Assembly: GCA_945828295.1 (NCBI GenBank)
Contig: CALZQV010000006.1
Coordinates: 1 to 35,721, forward strand
Direction of reading: 5' to 3'
Source: an uncultured Prevotellaceae bacterium
GTDB taxonomy: Bacteria > Bacteroidota > Bacteroidia > Bacteroidales > Bacteroidaceae
Length of the DNA stretch: 35,721 bases
Part shown: positions 1 to 8,005 of the stretch, piece by piece
How the letters are laid out: each line of letters begins with the position of its first letter
How positions within the stretch are numbered: the first letter of the stretch is position 1
Program-made: the position numbers and the translations under genes
Notes under the pieces: generated by a model
The model's input: the letters and a program-made list of their open reading frames with translations, nothing else
What the model was told of the DNA's origin: nothing
The model's database searches: none

Positions 1-30
1 TTCGTTGATAGAATTTTGTTTATATGCCAT
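1..30 (-). CDS. possible 5' end of a CDS leaving the window
   Basis: An ATG on the minus strand opens a frame reading MAYKQNSINE to the window edge. It would lie downstream of ppdK on the same strand, after the ppdK terminator. Only ten codons are visible, there is no clear TAnnTTTG box upstream, and no family can be named. The call rests on the open frame and its position alone. Confidence 0.3.
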   Translation of the reverse strand, partial: MAYKQNSINE

Positions 31-114
31 ATTATTATACTTTGACTATGCTAATGACCTATCATAAAGCATTCCCTGCTTTCGGCATACCTGTTCTTGA
101 TTATTCTGGAAACC

Positions 115-148
115 AAAAAGGGATCTGCCCAAGCGGACAGGTCCCTTT
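115..148 (-). terminator. intrinsic terminator of ppdK
   Basis: A 14-nt arm (117-130) pairs with 135-148 around an AAGC loop, with one G-U pair and otherwise near-perfect complementarity. Read on the minus strand the hairpin is followed by TTTTTGG. It sits about 25 nt past the ppdK stop, so it most likely ends the ppdK transcript. Confidence 0.8.
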
Positions 149-170
149 ATTAGGTATATTAGAGTGATAT

Positions 171-2891
171 TTACTCCTCAACGGCGGCCTGCGCCGCGGC
201 GAGGCGGGCGATGGGCACGCGGAAGGGCGAGCAAGAGGCGTAGTTGAGGCCAATCTTGGCGCAGAACTTGACGCTGGTGGGTTCACCACCGTGCTCACCG
301 CAGATGCCGGTGCGGAGGTTGGGACGAACCTGACGGCCCTTCTCGACGGCGTACTTCACGAGCTTGCCGACACCGTTTTGGTCGAGAACCTGGAAGGGGT
401 CAACCTTCAGAATCTTCTTCTCGAGGTATGCGGGCAGGAAGCTGGCGATGTCGTCGCGGCTGTAGCCGAAGGTCATCTGCGTGAGGTCGTTAGTACCGAA
501 CGAGAAGTACTCGGCTTCGGTGGCGATGCGGTCGGCGGTGAGGGCAGCACGAGGAATCTCAATCATGGTTCCGATTTCGAATTCTACCTCGATGCCGTAT
601 TCCTCGAATACTTCCTTAGCAACCTTCTGGATGATGGCCTTCTGCTGCTTCAGCTCGTAGAGGATACCAATCAGGGGCACCATGATTTCGGGTTTCGGGT
701 CGAAGCCTTCCTTCTTCAGTTCGCAGGCTGCGCTCAGGATGGCGCGTGTCTGCATGGCTGTGATTTCAGGGAAGGTGATGCCCAGACGGCAACCGCGGTG
801 GCCCAGCATGGGGTTGTTCTCGGCGAGAGAAGCGACGCGGCGCTGGATGGTCTGGAGGTCGACGCCCATTTCCTTAGCCATGGTCTCCTGGCCAGCGTGA
901 TCGTGGGGCACGAACTCGTGGAGAGGGGGATCGAGAAGGCGGATGTTGACGGGCAGTCCGTCCATAGCCTTGAGGATACCCTTGAAGTCAGCCTTCTGGT
1001 AGGGCAGCAACTTGGCCAGAGCCTTTTCGCGGCCCTCGGCGCTGTCGGCCAGAATCATCTGACGCATGGCGATAATCTTCTGGTCGTCGAAGAACATGTG
1101 CTCGGTACGTGTCAGACCGATACCCTTGGCACCGAATGCGCGAGCAACCTCGGCGTCGTGGGGAGTGTCGGCGTTGGTGCGAACCTGCAGCTTGGTGTAC
1201 TTGTCACAGAGGTCCATCAGTTCCTTGAAGTCGCCAGAGAGCTCAGCAGCCTTGGTGGGCACCTCGCCGGCATATACCTGACCGGTGGAACCGTTGATGC
1301 TGATGTAGTCGCCTTCCTTATATACTGTGCCGTCGATTTCAACAGTCTTGGCCTTGTAGTCAACGTTGAGGGAACCTACGCCGCTGACGCAGCACTTGCC
1401 CATACCACGAGCCACAACGGCTGCGTGAGAGGTCATACCGCCACGAGCGGTGAGGATACCTTCGGCAGCAGACATACCTGCGAGGTCTTCGGGGCTGGTC
1501 TCGATGCGGACGAGCACCACCTTGTGACCGTCGGCATGCCAAGCCTGTGCATCGTCGGCGTGGAATACGATCTGACCACAGCCGGCACCGGGGCTGGCGG
1601 GCAGACCCTGTGCGATGACCTTGGCCTGCGTGAGGGCCTTCTTGTCGAATATGGGGTGGAGCAGTTCGTCGAGCTTCTGGGGCTCGCAGCGCATGATGGC
1701 GGTCTTCTCGTCGATCATGCCCTCGTGGAGCAGGTCGATGGCAATCTTAACCATGGCGGCGCCGGTGCGCTTACCGTTACGGGTCTGCAGGAACCACAGC
1801 TTGCCTTCCTGTACGGTGAACTCCATATCCTGCATGTCGCGATAGTGCTTCTCGAGCTTGTCCTGCAGGGCGTCGAGCTGCTTGTAGATTTCGGGCATTG
1901 CCTCCTCCATTGAGGGATACTTGGCGGCGCGCTCTGCTTCGCTGATGCCTGCGCGCTCTGCCCAACGCTGGCTGCCCAGCTTGGTAATCTGCTGAGGAGT
2001 GCGGATGCCGGCTACGACGTCCTCACCCTGTGCGTTGACGAGGTATTCGCCATTGAATACGTTTTCACCGTTTGCGGCGTCGCGACTGAAGCATACGCCG
2101 GTGGCGCTGGTGTCGCCCATGTTTCCGAATACCATGGCCATAACGCTAACGGCTGTACCCCACTCGTCGGGTATGCCTTCCATCTTGCGGTAGAGGATGG
2201 CGCGCTCGTTCATCCAAGAGCGGAATACGGCGCAGATGGCGCCCCAGAGCTGTTCAACGGGGTCGTTGGGGAAGTCCTTGCCCGTGCGCTCCTTGATGGC
2301 CACCTTGAAGCGCTTCACGAGTTCCTTCAGTTCGTCGACGCTCAGGTCCTTGTCGAGCTTCACGCCACGAATGGCCTTCACCTGGTCGATGATTTCCTCG
2401 AACGGGTCGATGTCGGTCTTGTTCACGGGCTTCATCTCGAGCACCACGTCGCCGTACATCTGCACGAAGCGGCGATAGGAGTCGTAGACGAAGTGGGGGT
2501 TCTTGGTCTTTGCCACCATGCCCTCGGCAACCTCGTCGTTCAGACCCAGGTTGAGGATGGTGTCCATCATACCGGGCATCGAGGCACGAGCGCCCGAGCG
2601 AACGCTGACGAGCAGGGGGTTCTGGGCATCGCCGAACTTGCAGTTCATCAGGGTTTCGATGTGGCGAACGGCAGCCATCACGTCGTCGTTCAGCAGTTCC
2701 ATAATCTTCTCCTGACCAACCTCGTAGTACTCGTTACAAACGTCGGTGGTGATGGTGAAACCGGGAGGAACAGGCACGCCGATGTGGTTCATCTCGGCCA
2801 GGTTCGCACCCTTGCCACCCAGTGCCTCGCGCATCTGGGCATTACCTTCGGCCTTTCCGTTTCCGAAGGTGTAAACTCTCTTTTGACTCAT
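171..2891 (-). CDS. ppdK: pyruvate, phosphate dikinase
   Basis: This cytosolic enzyme interconverts pyruvate, ATP and phosphate with phosphoenolpyruvate, AMP and pyrophosphate, linking glycolysis and gluconeogenesis. From the ATG at 2891 the product is 906 residues, within the family range; the longer ORF in the track starts upstream, inside the promoter region, and is not supported. The N-terminal nucleotide-binding part has GGKGANLAEM and SVRSGARASMPGMMDT. The phosphohistidine domain has GGMTSHAAVVARG with the swivelling His near residue 489. The C-terminal PEP/pyruvate barrel ends with GICGEHGGEP, carrying the catalytic Cys. It stands alone between its own promoter (2934-2964) and a strong terminator, so it is probably monocistronic. 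The long antisense ORF at 291-1913 is a codon-bias shadow. Confidence 0.97.
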   Translation of the reverse strand: MSQKRVYTFGNGKAEGNAQMREALGGKGANLAEMNHIGVPVPPGFTITTDVCNEYYEVGQEKIMELLNDDVMAAVRHIETLMNCKFGDAQNPLLVSVRSGARASMPGMMDTILNLGLNDEVAEGMVAKTKNPHFVYDSYRRFVQMYGDVVLEMKPVNKTDIDPFEEIIDQVKAIRGVKLDKDLSVDELKELVKRFKVAIKERTGKDFPNDPVEQLWGAICAVFRSWMNERAILYRKMEGIPDEWGTAVSVMAMVFGNMGDTSATGVCFSRDAANGENVFNGEYLVNAQGEDVVAGIRTPQQITKLGSQRWAERAGISEAERAAKYPSMEEAMPEIYKQLDALQDKLEKHYRDMQDMEFTVQEGKLWFLQTRNGKRTGAAMVKIAIDLLHEGMIDEKTAIMRCEPQKLDELLHPIFDKKALTQAKVIAQGLPASPGAGCGQIVFHADDAQAWHADGHKVVLVRIETSPEDLAGMSAAEGILTARGGMTSHAAVVARGMGKCCVSGVGSLNVDYKAKTVEIDGTVYKEGDYISINGSTGQVYAGEVPTKAAELSGDFKELMDLCDKYTKLQVRTNADTPHDAEVARAFGAKGIGLTRTEHMFFDDQKIIAMRQMILADSAEGREKALAKLLPYQKADFKGILKAMDGLPVNIRLLDPPLHEFVPHDHAGQETMAKEMGVDLQTIQRRVASLAENNPMLGHRGCRLGITFPEITAMQTRAILSAACELKKEGFDPKPEIMVPLIGILYELKQQKAIIQKVAKEVFEEYGIEVEFEIGTMIEIPRAALTADRIATEAEYFSFGTNDLTQMTFGYSRDDIASFLPAYLEKKILKVDPFQVLDQNGVGKLVKYAVEKGRQVRPNLRTGICGEHGGEPTSVKFCAKIGLNYASCSPFRVPIARLAAAQAAVEE

Positions 2892-2933
2892 GTTAGTAAG
2901 TATAAAATTTGTGTTACCTAATATGTTTGCCTG

Positions 2934-2964
2934 CAAAGATACAAAAATGGAACGAATGTGCAAA
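2934..2964 (-). promoter_or_regulatory. ppdK promoter (Bacteroidota type)
   Basis: Read on the minus strand there is TTTG (2964-2961), a 19-nt spacer and TATCTTTG (2941-2934), an exact match to the Bacteroidota TTTG/TAnnTTTG pattern. The start codon follows about 43 nt downstream. Confidence 0.8.
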
Positions 2965-2988
2965 ATTTCTCCCCTTTAATATTTAAGA

Positions 2989-3231
2989 TTATGATGTGTC
3001 GAAAGCGTCGCTGCATCGACGGGACCTCGACAATGCATCGACGAGGCTCCATCCATGCGTCGACGAGGCTCCATCCATGCGTCGACGAGGCTCCGTCAAT
3101 GCGTCGACGAGCCCCCGTCGTTGCCAAGGCGCGCACGCGTGAGAAGCGTCGCGAGCGAAGGAACAACGCGTCGCGAGCGAAGGAACAACGCGTCGCGAGC
3201 GAGGGAACAACGCGTCGCGAGAACGGCGCCA
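2989..3231. repeat. 22-bp tandem repeat array 1 (about 11 degenerate units)
   Basis: Cutting the sequence every 22 bp from 2989 gives eleven units, with one 23-bp unit at 3143. Units at 3033, 3055, 3077 and 3099 share ATGCRTCGACGAG. Units at 3166, 3188 and 3210 share ACGCGTCGCGAG. The first unit starts TTATGATGTG, resembling the units of the array at 22949. Neighbouring units are most alike, as expected of growth by local duplication. The array fills the space between the divergent ppdK and PH-protein promoters. There are no constant repeats with unique spacers, so it is not CRISPR. ORFs drawn across it are not credible. Confidence 0.85.
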
Positions 3232-3299
3232 TAGCTTCACGCGCACGGACAATATATTAAGGTAAGGGAAAAAACACGCTAAATTTCCCATCATTTTTC

Positions 3300-3330
3300 T
3301 TGCTTTGTATCTGAAATTTAACTATCTTTG
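3300..3330 (+). promoter_or_regulatory. promoter of the PH-like/nth operon
   Basis: TATCTTTG at 3323-3330 is an exact TAnnTTTG box. A weak TTGC at 3300-3303 lies 19 nt upstream. It implies a leader of roughly 100 nt before the ATG at 3436. Confidence 0.65.
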
Positions 3331-3368
3331 CGATACTGAAACACATTTTTCATTAATCACGCGTCCCA

Positions 3369-3419
3369 CGGGGATAAAAGGGCTCACCCCCGACGGACCT
3401 AATACTAACTTGAGAGCCC
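3369..3419 (+). promoter_or_regulatory. possible H-type pseudoknot in the 5' leader
   Basis: CGGGG (3369-3373) can pair with CCCCG (3388-3392). The loop between them contains GGGCTC (3380-3385), which can pair with GAGCCC (3414-3419). The two stems interleave, which defines an H-type pseudoknot with an ATAAAA first loop and an A-rich third loop. It ends 16 nt before the start codon, where it could affect ribosome access. I do not recognise a known riboswitch class. The pairing is seen in sequence; the function is inferred. Confidence 0.4.
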
Positions 3420-3435
3420 GACACAAGAATACATT

Positions 3436-3873
3436 ATGGCAAACCTGAAATCTGGCCTGATTCTGAGAGAAGACGAAAACTTGGTAATGGAACTGGAAGC
3501 CGAGTTGTGGGCAACGAGCATGAATCCCCTGGCACGTCTGTGGGGCAGCATCGTGCGCATCATCAACCTTATCCTGGGCAACAAGCGCAAGGGCTTCATC
3601 GTCATCACCGACAAGCGTGTGATGGAAATCACCCAGTTCAAGGCCCTGTGGGTACTGAATGCCGGCAAGGACGTGAAGTATGTGCTCCCCAGCAGCGTGA
3701 AGGAAGTAGGCTACACCAAAGAGGGCACCTGCTTCGGATGCTTCTGCCAGCAGTACGACCTCTACTACGAGTCGTTCACACAGCGCACCAGTGTTATGCT
3801 TCCCGTTCAGGGAGAGGCTGAGGCTCAGCGCGTAGTAGATTCATTCTACAAGGCCATCTCTGCAGCTCAATAA
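3436..3873 (+). CDS. PH-like conserved hypothetical protein
   Basis: The 145-residue product has no signal peptide or obvious membrane span. The stretch GFIVITDKRVMEITQF followed by alternating hydrophobic strands (VKYVLPSSVKEVGY) resembles bacterial PH-like domains, where a strand pair reads xFIxTDKRVxxI. That assignment is by pattern only. A hydrophobic patch (ARLWGSIVRIINLIL, about residues 32-46) could associate with membrane. A Cys-rich CFGCFC lies near residue 97. It is the first gene of a tight cluster: the next ORF starts 9 nt later, followed by another membrane protein and nth. The ATG at 3436 follows the promoter and structured leader. The function is not known; it may act with the two membrane proteins. 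Confidence 0.75.
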   Translation: MANLKSGLILREDENLVMELEAELWATSMNPLARLWGSIVRIINLILGNKRKGFIVITDKRVMEITQFKALWVLNAGKDVKYVLPSSVKEVGYTKEGTCFGCFCQQYDLYYESFTQRTSVMLPVQGEAEAQRVVDSFYKAISAAQ

Positions 3874-3882
3874 ACGTACGGC

Positions 3883-4329
3883 ATGGGACATCGGAAGCAC
3901 AGCATTTCCACGTTTCCGAGATTCCTTTATCTCAACAGCTATGCCTTCCTCCTCCTCGCGATGGGGGTGGGCATAGCTATTGTTCCCTGTTACAGGATGG
4001 GCGGATGGTGGTTTGTCGTGCCGCAGGCCATAGTCGCCCTGACATGCCTCAAGGGCGCATGGCGCATACTGCACTCATGGGGCGACAAGAAGCGCAAGTA
4101 CCACGTGCTGATGGAACGCAACACCCCCACCCTTCGCCCCGAGACCTTCAGAGAATACATGCAGGCCCCCTGCGGCAGGCTACTCACTAAGACGGTGCTC
4201 TACGACCTGGGAAAGCGTGAGGCTTACCGCGAGCTGAAAGCACTGGAAGAGCCGCTGCCCCGCCGGCTGAGGAAAGCCTGCAAACCACAGAAAACGACTA
4301 TCTACATCAACAAAGACTTCCAACCATGA
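3883..4329 (+). CDS. hypothetical membrane protein, two predicted TM segments
   Basis: A 148-residue protein with two hydrophobic segments, near residues 17-36 (YAFLLLAMGVGIAIVP) and 41-60 (WWFVVPQAIVALTCLKGAW). A strongly basic C-terminal half follows (KRKYH, RRLRKACKPQK) and is probably cytoplasmic. No catalytic motif or known family is recognised. It lies 9 nt after the PH-like gene, and its stop overlaps the next start by 4 nt (ATGA), which suggests coupled translation. It may work with its neighbours in an uncharacterised envelope function, but nothing in the sequence shows which. Confidence 0.7.
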   Translation: MGHRKHSISTFPRFLYLNSYAFLLLAMGVGIAIVPCYRMGGWWFVVPQAIVALTCLKGAWRILHSWGDKKRKYHVLMERNTPTLRPETFREYMQAPCGRLLTKTVLYDLGKREAYRELKALEEPLPRRLRKACKPQKTTIYINKDFQP

Positions 4330-4967
4330 GTATCTTTCTCGTCATCCTCTTCGTCCTGCTGGTTCCGGCCTGCGCCGCAGCATTTGTCCACTACCTTGTG
4401 CGCCCCATGGAAAAGTCCACCCACAAAACGATGCTCTACGTGCTGAGCATAGGGGGTGCCGTGCTGTTCGACGTGCTGCTGGTGCTCACGGCCCTGATTC
4501 CGGGCAAGGCCGAAACGTTTCTCTCCAGCGGCATCGCCAAGATAGAGGGAAACATCAACAACATCTCGCCCGACTATGCCTACCAGGAACTGGACACGGC
4601 ACAAATAAAGACGCTGCTCTCGGACAGCAAGCAGATAGAGTCGTACCTCAAGACCAACGACGGGGCACGACTGGTTGTCCGCCTCATCGGCGTGCATGCC
4701 TACATCGACTACCTGGAGTCGTTCACCAACTCTATGGACAGCAACCTGCAGGAGATGCAGGAACAGCACACGCCCGTCACCCTGCACAACGTCTTCACGC
4801 ACATACAGGAGAAAAGCCGCCAACCCATATTGCATGCCACCAAGACGCTGGAAATCCTGCTCCTGGTAGCGATGTTCATCTACGCAGGATTCTTGCTTTT
4901 CAGCTATTTCAGCATGAAACGGGGGTGGGACTCCGAGGCGTCGGTGACCCTGGGAGAGGATGTCTGA
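4326..4967 (+). CDS. hypothetical membrane protein, three predicted TM segments
   Basis: The 213-residue product has an N-terminal hydrophobic segment (residues 2-22), a second near 38-60 and a third near 172-195. The middle, about 110 residues, is polar and helical and by topology probably faces one side of the membrane as a compact domain. No family is recognised. Its ATG overlaps the previous stop by 4 nt, and nth begins 6 nt after its stop, so all four genes are probably on one mRNA. Association with the DNA glycosylase may reflect only shared transcription. Confidence 0.7.
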   Translation: MSIFLVILFVLLVPACAAAFVHYLVRPMEKSTHKTMLYVLSIGGAVLFDVLLVLTALIPGKAETFLSSGIAKIEGNINNISPDYAYQELDTAQIKTLLSDSKQIESYLKTNDGARLVVRLIGVHAYIDYLESFTNSMDSNLQEMQEQHTPVTLHNVFTHIQEKSRQPILHATKTLEILLLVAMFIYAGFLLFSYFSMKRGWDSEASVTLGEDV

Positions 4968-4973
4968 ACGACT

Positions 4974-5615
4974 ATGAAGAAGAAAGAACTATACGAGCAA
5001 GTGACGGCCTACTTCATGCAGGCCATGCCCGAGGCGAAGACGGAACTGCACTACGGCAACAACTTCCAGCTGCTGGTGGCCGTGATGCTGAGTGCCCAGT
5101 GCACCGACCGGCGCGTGAACATGGTCACCCCGCGCCTGTTTGAGGACTACCCCACCGCCGAAGCCATGGCCGAGGCCACTCCCGAGGTGCTGCTCGACTA
5201 CATCGGTTCCGTCTCCTACCCCAACAGCAAGGCTGCCCACCTGGTTGCCACGGCAAAGATGCTACAGGCTGAATATCAGGGCGAAGTGCCCAGCACGCTG
5301 GAGGAACTGACAAGGTTGCCCGGCGTGGGGCGGAAGACGGCCAACGTGGTGCAGAGCGTGGCCTTCCAGAAGGCAGCAATGGCGGTGGACACACACGTCT
5401 TCCGCGTCTCCCACCGCATAGGCCTGGTGCCCGCCCGATGCACAACCCCCTACGCCGTCGAGCGCGAACTGGTGCGCAACATCCCCAAGGAACTCATCAC
5501 CCGCGCCCACCACTGGCTCATCCTCCACGGACGCTACGTCTGCCAGGCCCGCCGCCCCAAGTGTGAGCAATGCGGCCTGCGCCCCTACTGCGAGAGGAAT
5601 TTAAGAAAATTGTAG
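4974..5615 (+). CDS. nth: endonuclease III (DNA glycosylase/AP lyase)
   Basis: This base-excision repair enzyme removes oxidised pyrimidines and nicks abasic sites. The 213-residue length matches the family. The helix-hairpin-helix is LPGVGRKTANVV with catalytic Lys121, and the active-site Asp is in VDTHVFRVSHRIG (Asp139). The C-terminal [4Fe-4S] loop has Cys190, Cys197, Cys200 and Cys206 with the expected C-x6-C-x2-C-x5-C spacing, so the protein should be active. It is the last gene of the PH-like/membrane-protein operon. A new promoter just after the stop separates it from pgk. Confidence 0.96.
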   Translation: MKKKELYEQVTAYFMQAMPEAKTELHYGNNFQLLVAVMLSAQCTDRRVNMVTPRLFEDYPTAEAMAEATPEVLLDYIGSVSYPNSKAAHLVATAKMLQAEYQGEVPSTLEELTRLPGVGRKTANVVQSVAFQKAAMAVDTHVFRVSHRIGLVPARCTTPYAVERELVRNIPKELITRAHHWLILHGRYVCQARRPKCEQCGLRPYCERNLRKL

Positions 5616-5625
5616 ACAAGAGATA

Positions 5626-5655
5626 TTGACATTGAGAATAATTTTCGTATCTTTG
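5626..5655 (+). promoter_or_regulatory. pgk promoter
   Basis: TATCTTTG at 5648-5655 is an exact TAnnTTTG box, with TTGA at 5626-5629 eighteen nt upstream. It starts 10 nt after the nth stop and about 70 nt before the pgk ATG, whose A-rich upstream region (AAAAAACAACTAAAT) is typical of Bacteroidota translation starts. Confidence 0.75.
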
Positions 5656-5725
5656 CCGACGTAAACAGACAAAGCCACGAAACGTCAAATACTACACAAA
5701 TAAAAAACAACTAAATCTACAAGTT

Positions 5726-6994
5726 ATGACAATCAAAGATTTCAATTTTGCCGGCAAGAAGGCAATCGTGCGTGTAGACTTCAACGTGCCCCTCGACGGC
5801 AACGGCAACATCACCGACGACACCCGCATCCGTGGTGCCCTGCCCACCCTGAAGCACATCCTCGCCCAAGGCGGCGCTCTCATCATCATGAGCCACATGG
5901 GCAAGCCCAAGGGCAAGGTTAACCCCAAGCTCTCGCTGGGCCAAATCAAGGACGCCGTTGCAAAGGCACTGGGAGCCGACGTGAAGTTCGCCCCCGACTG
6001 TGCTAAGGCTCAGGCCGAAGCCGCTGCCCTGAAGGCTGGCGAAGTGCTGCTGCTCGAGAACCTGCGCTACTATCCCGAAGAGGAAGGCAAGCCCGTGGGC
6101 ATCGACAAGGAAGACCCCGCCTACGAAGAGGCTAAGAAAGCCATGAAGGCAAGCCAGAAGGAATTTGCCAAGACACTGGCTTCATACGCCGACTGCTACG
6201 TGATGGACGCCTTCGGCACCGCACACCGCAAGCACGCCTCAACGGCCGTCATCGCCGACTACTTCGACGTCGACCACAAGATGCTCGGCTTCCTCATGGA
6301 GAAGGAGGTAGAGGCCGTCGACAACGTGCTGAACAACATCAAGCGCCCCTTCGTGGCCATCATGGGCGGCTCCAAGGTGAGCACCAAGATTGGTATCATC
6401 GAGAACCTGCTGGGCAAGGTCGACAAGCTCATCCTCTGCGGTGGCATGACCTACACATTTGCCAAGGCTCACGGCGGCGAAATCGGCGAGAGCATCGTCG
6501 AGCTGGACAAGCTGGACGTAGCCCTGGGCGTAGAGGAACTGGCTAAGAAGAACGGCGTGGAACTCGTACTGGGCACCGACTCTGTCTGCTGCACCGGTTA
6601 TGACTTCTCCACGTTCAGCGTGAAGCCCGGAGCACAAATCAAGACATTCCCCTCAAACGCCATCGAGGCAGGTTGGGACGGCCTCGACGCTGGTCCCGAA
6701 AGCCGTGAGAAGTTCGCCAAGGCCATCGAAGGCGCAAAGACCATCCTCTGGAACGGTCCTGCCGGATGCTTCGAGTGTGACGAGTTCACCGCAGGCTCTC
6801 GTGCCGTAGGCGAAGCAGTGGCCAAGGCAACTGCCGAAGGCGCCTTCTCGCTCATCGGCGGTGGCGACAGCGTAGCCTGCGTCCACAAATTCGGTCTGGA
6901 AGACAAGGTTAGCTACATCTCAACCGGTGGTGGTGCCCTGCTCGAGGCCATCGAGGGCAAAGTGCTTCCCGGCGTAGCTGCCATCAAGGGATAA
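5726..6994 (+). CDS. pgk: phosphoglycerate kinase
   Basis: This cytosolic glycolytic enzyme transfers phosphate between 1,3-bisphosphoglycerate and ADP. The 422 residues cover both lobes. The N-terminal substrate lobe has [17 protein letters not shown] and [12 protein letters not shown]. The C-terminal nucleotide lobe has [24 protein letters not shown] and the glycine-rich GGGDSVACV and STGGGALLE. All expected substrate-binding residues appear present. It has its own promoter, and 42 nt after its stop a lipoprotein gene begins. An inverted repeat in that gap may reduce read-through. Confidence 0.97.
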   Translation: MTIKDFNFAGKKAIVRVDFNVPLDGNGNITDDTRIRGALPTLKHILAQGGALIIMSHMGKPKGKVNPKLSLGQIKDAVAKALGADVKFAPDCAKAQAEAAALKAGEVLLLENLRYYPEEEGKPVGIDKEDPAYEEAKKAMKASQKEFAKTLASYADCYVMDAFGTAHRKHASTAVIADYFDVDHKMLGFLMEKEVEAVDNVLNNIKRPFVAIMGGSKVSTKIGIIENLLGKVDKLILCGGMTYTFAKAHGGEIGESIVELDKLDVALGVEELAKKNGVELVLGTDSVCCTGYDFSTFSVKPGAQIKTFPSNAIEAGWDGLDAGPESREKFAKAIEGAKTILWNGPAGCFECDEFTAGSRAVGEAVAKATAEGAFSLIGGGDSVACVHKFGLEDKVSYISTGGGALLEAIEGKVLPGVAAIKG

Positions 6995-7008
6995 CCCCCA
7001 AATATCTT

Positions 7009-7068
7009 AAAGTAAAAAGTAAAAAGTAGGAATCACATGAAACACCGTGCATTTTTACTTTTTACTTT
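7009..7068 (+). repeat. 17-bp AT-rich inverted repeat around a start codon
   Basis: AAAGTAAAAAGTAAAAA (7009-7025) is exactly complementary to 7052-7068, with a 26-nt loop that contains the ATG of the next gene (7037). The right arm encodes part of that gene's signal peptide. As RNA it could hide the ribosome site or, with the U-rich 3' arm, weakly terminate pgk transcription. The pairing is seen; either role is inferred. Confidence 0.6.
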
Positions 7069-8005
7069 TTGCTTTTTATTAGCGTTCGCCGCATGCCAGA
7101 AACAGGTCGAGACCATCTCGCCCGAAGAACTGGCAAGGCGCGACTCACTGGCGCTGCACGTAGCCGTGATGCCCGTCCTCGACTGCCTTCCCATCTACTA
7201 TGCCCAACAATGCGGAATGTTTGAGAGCGAAGGGCTCGACGTGCGACTCCACGAATACCTGTCGCAGATGGATTGCGACACCGCACTCCAGTTCAGCCAC
7301 GCCCAAGTGGCCTACACCGACATCATGCGCCTGCTCCAAATGAGCGACAACACCAGCGCCATAGTCACCCTGCAAGGCAAAATGAGCCTGCTGACGGCAC
7401 GCACCAAACGCATCCGCCAGCTCAAGCACCTGGGCGAACGCCTTGTGGCTCTCGACCGCCTGAGTGCTACCGACTACTGGAGCGACCAGCTCATGGAGGA
7501 GGCTGGGTTGGACATAAACGACATCTATCGCCCCCAAATCAACGACATACAGCTGCGCACGACCATGCTCACGGAACAGCTCGTCGATGCCGCCCTGTTG
7601 CCAGAGCCCTACGCCACACAGGCCGAAATGCAGGGCAACCGCCGGCTGCGCTCCAGGCTGGAGGGCGACTCACTGCCCCACTTCACCTGCCTGGCAATCC
7701 AGCGCCCAGTCCTCGCCGACACGATGCGCCACCGGCAAATCAAGCAATTCCTTGCCGCCGTCGCCAAGGCCGCCAGGCAGATGAACAGCGCAGAATGCCA
7801 AGAAGACTCCATCCGCAACATTCTGAAAATCCAATACGCCCTGCCGGGCTCCGTTGCCGACTCCCTGAAGTTTACCCGCTTCCCCGCCCCGCGGGAGGCA
7901 AAGGCAAAGGATATCGACGAGGCCGTCAGATGGCTCACAAAACGCGAGCGCGCACCGAAGAAACAACGACGCGACTCGCTGCTGTGCAACCCTATGGAAC
8001 CATGA
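7037..8005 (+). CDS. solute-binding-protein-like lipoprotein (NMT1/SsuA-like)
   Basis: The 322-residue protein starts with a lipoprotein signal peptide ending LLAFAAC, so Cys20 would be lipidated. The mature part resembles periplasmic binding proteins of the NMT1/SsuA type: VAVMPVLDCLPIYYAQQCGMF early, then IMRLLQM, a hinge-like GERLVALDRLS, and LVDAALLPEPYAT. These place it in an ABC-transporter substrate-binding fold, but the ligand is not evident. No ABC permease or ATPase gene lies nearby. The C-terminus is basic. Its TGA overlaps the next start (ATGA), so it is coupled to the TPR gene. It may have been co-opted for sensing rather than import; that is conjecture. Confidence 0.75.
   Translation: MKHRAFLLFTFCFLLAFAACQKQVETISPEELARRDSLALHVAVMPVLDCLPIYYAQQCGMFESEGLDVRLHEYLSQMDCDTALQFSHAQVAYTDIMRLLQMSDNTSAIVTLQGKMSLLTARTKRIRQLKHLGERLVALDRLSATDYWSDQLMEEAGLDINDIYRPQINDIQLRTTMLTEQLVDAALLPEPYATQAEMQGNRRLRSRLEGDSLPHFTCLAIQRPVLADTMRHRQIKQFLAAVAKAARQMNSAECQEDSIRNILKIQYALPGSVADSLKFTRFPAPREAKAKDIDEAVRWLTKRERAPKKQRRDSLLCNPMEP

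Noticed and set aside
291-1913. 540-codon plus-strand ORF opposite ppdK
   Set aside because: It is antisense to a confidently identified enzyme, has no recognisable family and reflects codon bias of ppdK.
2989-3231. CRISPR-like repeat array
   Set aside because: Units are contiguous and degenerate with no constant repeat and unique spacer, and no cas genes are present.
3004-3260. ORFs of 100-104 codons across repeat array 1
   Set aside because: They arise from stop-free GC-rich repeats on both strands and have no promoter or family support.
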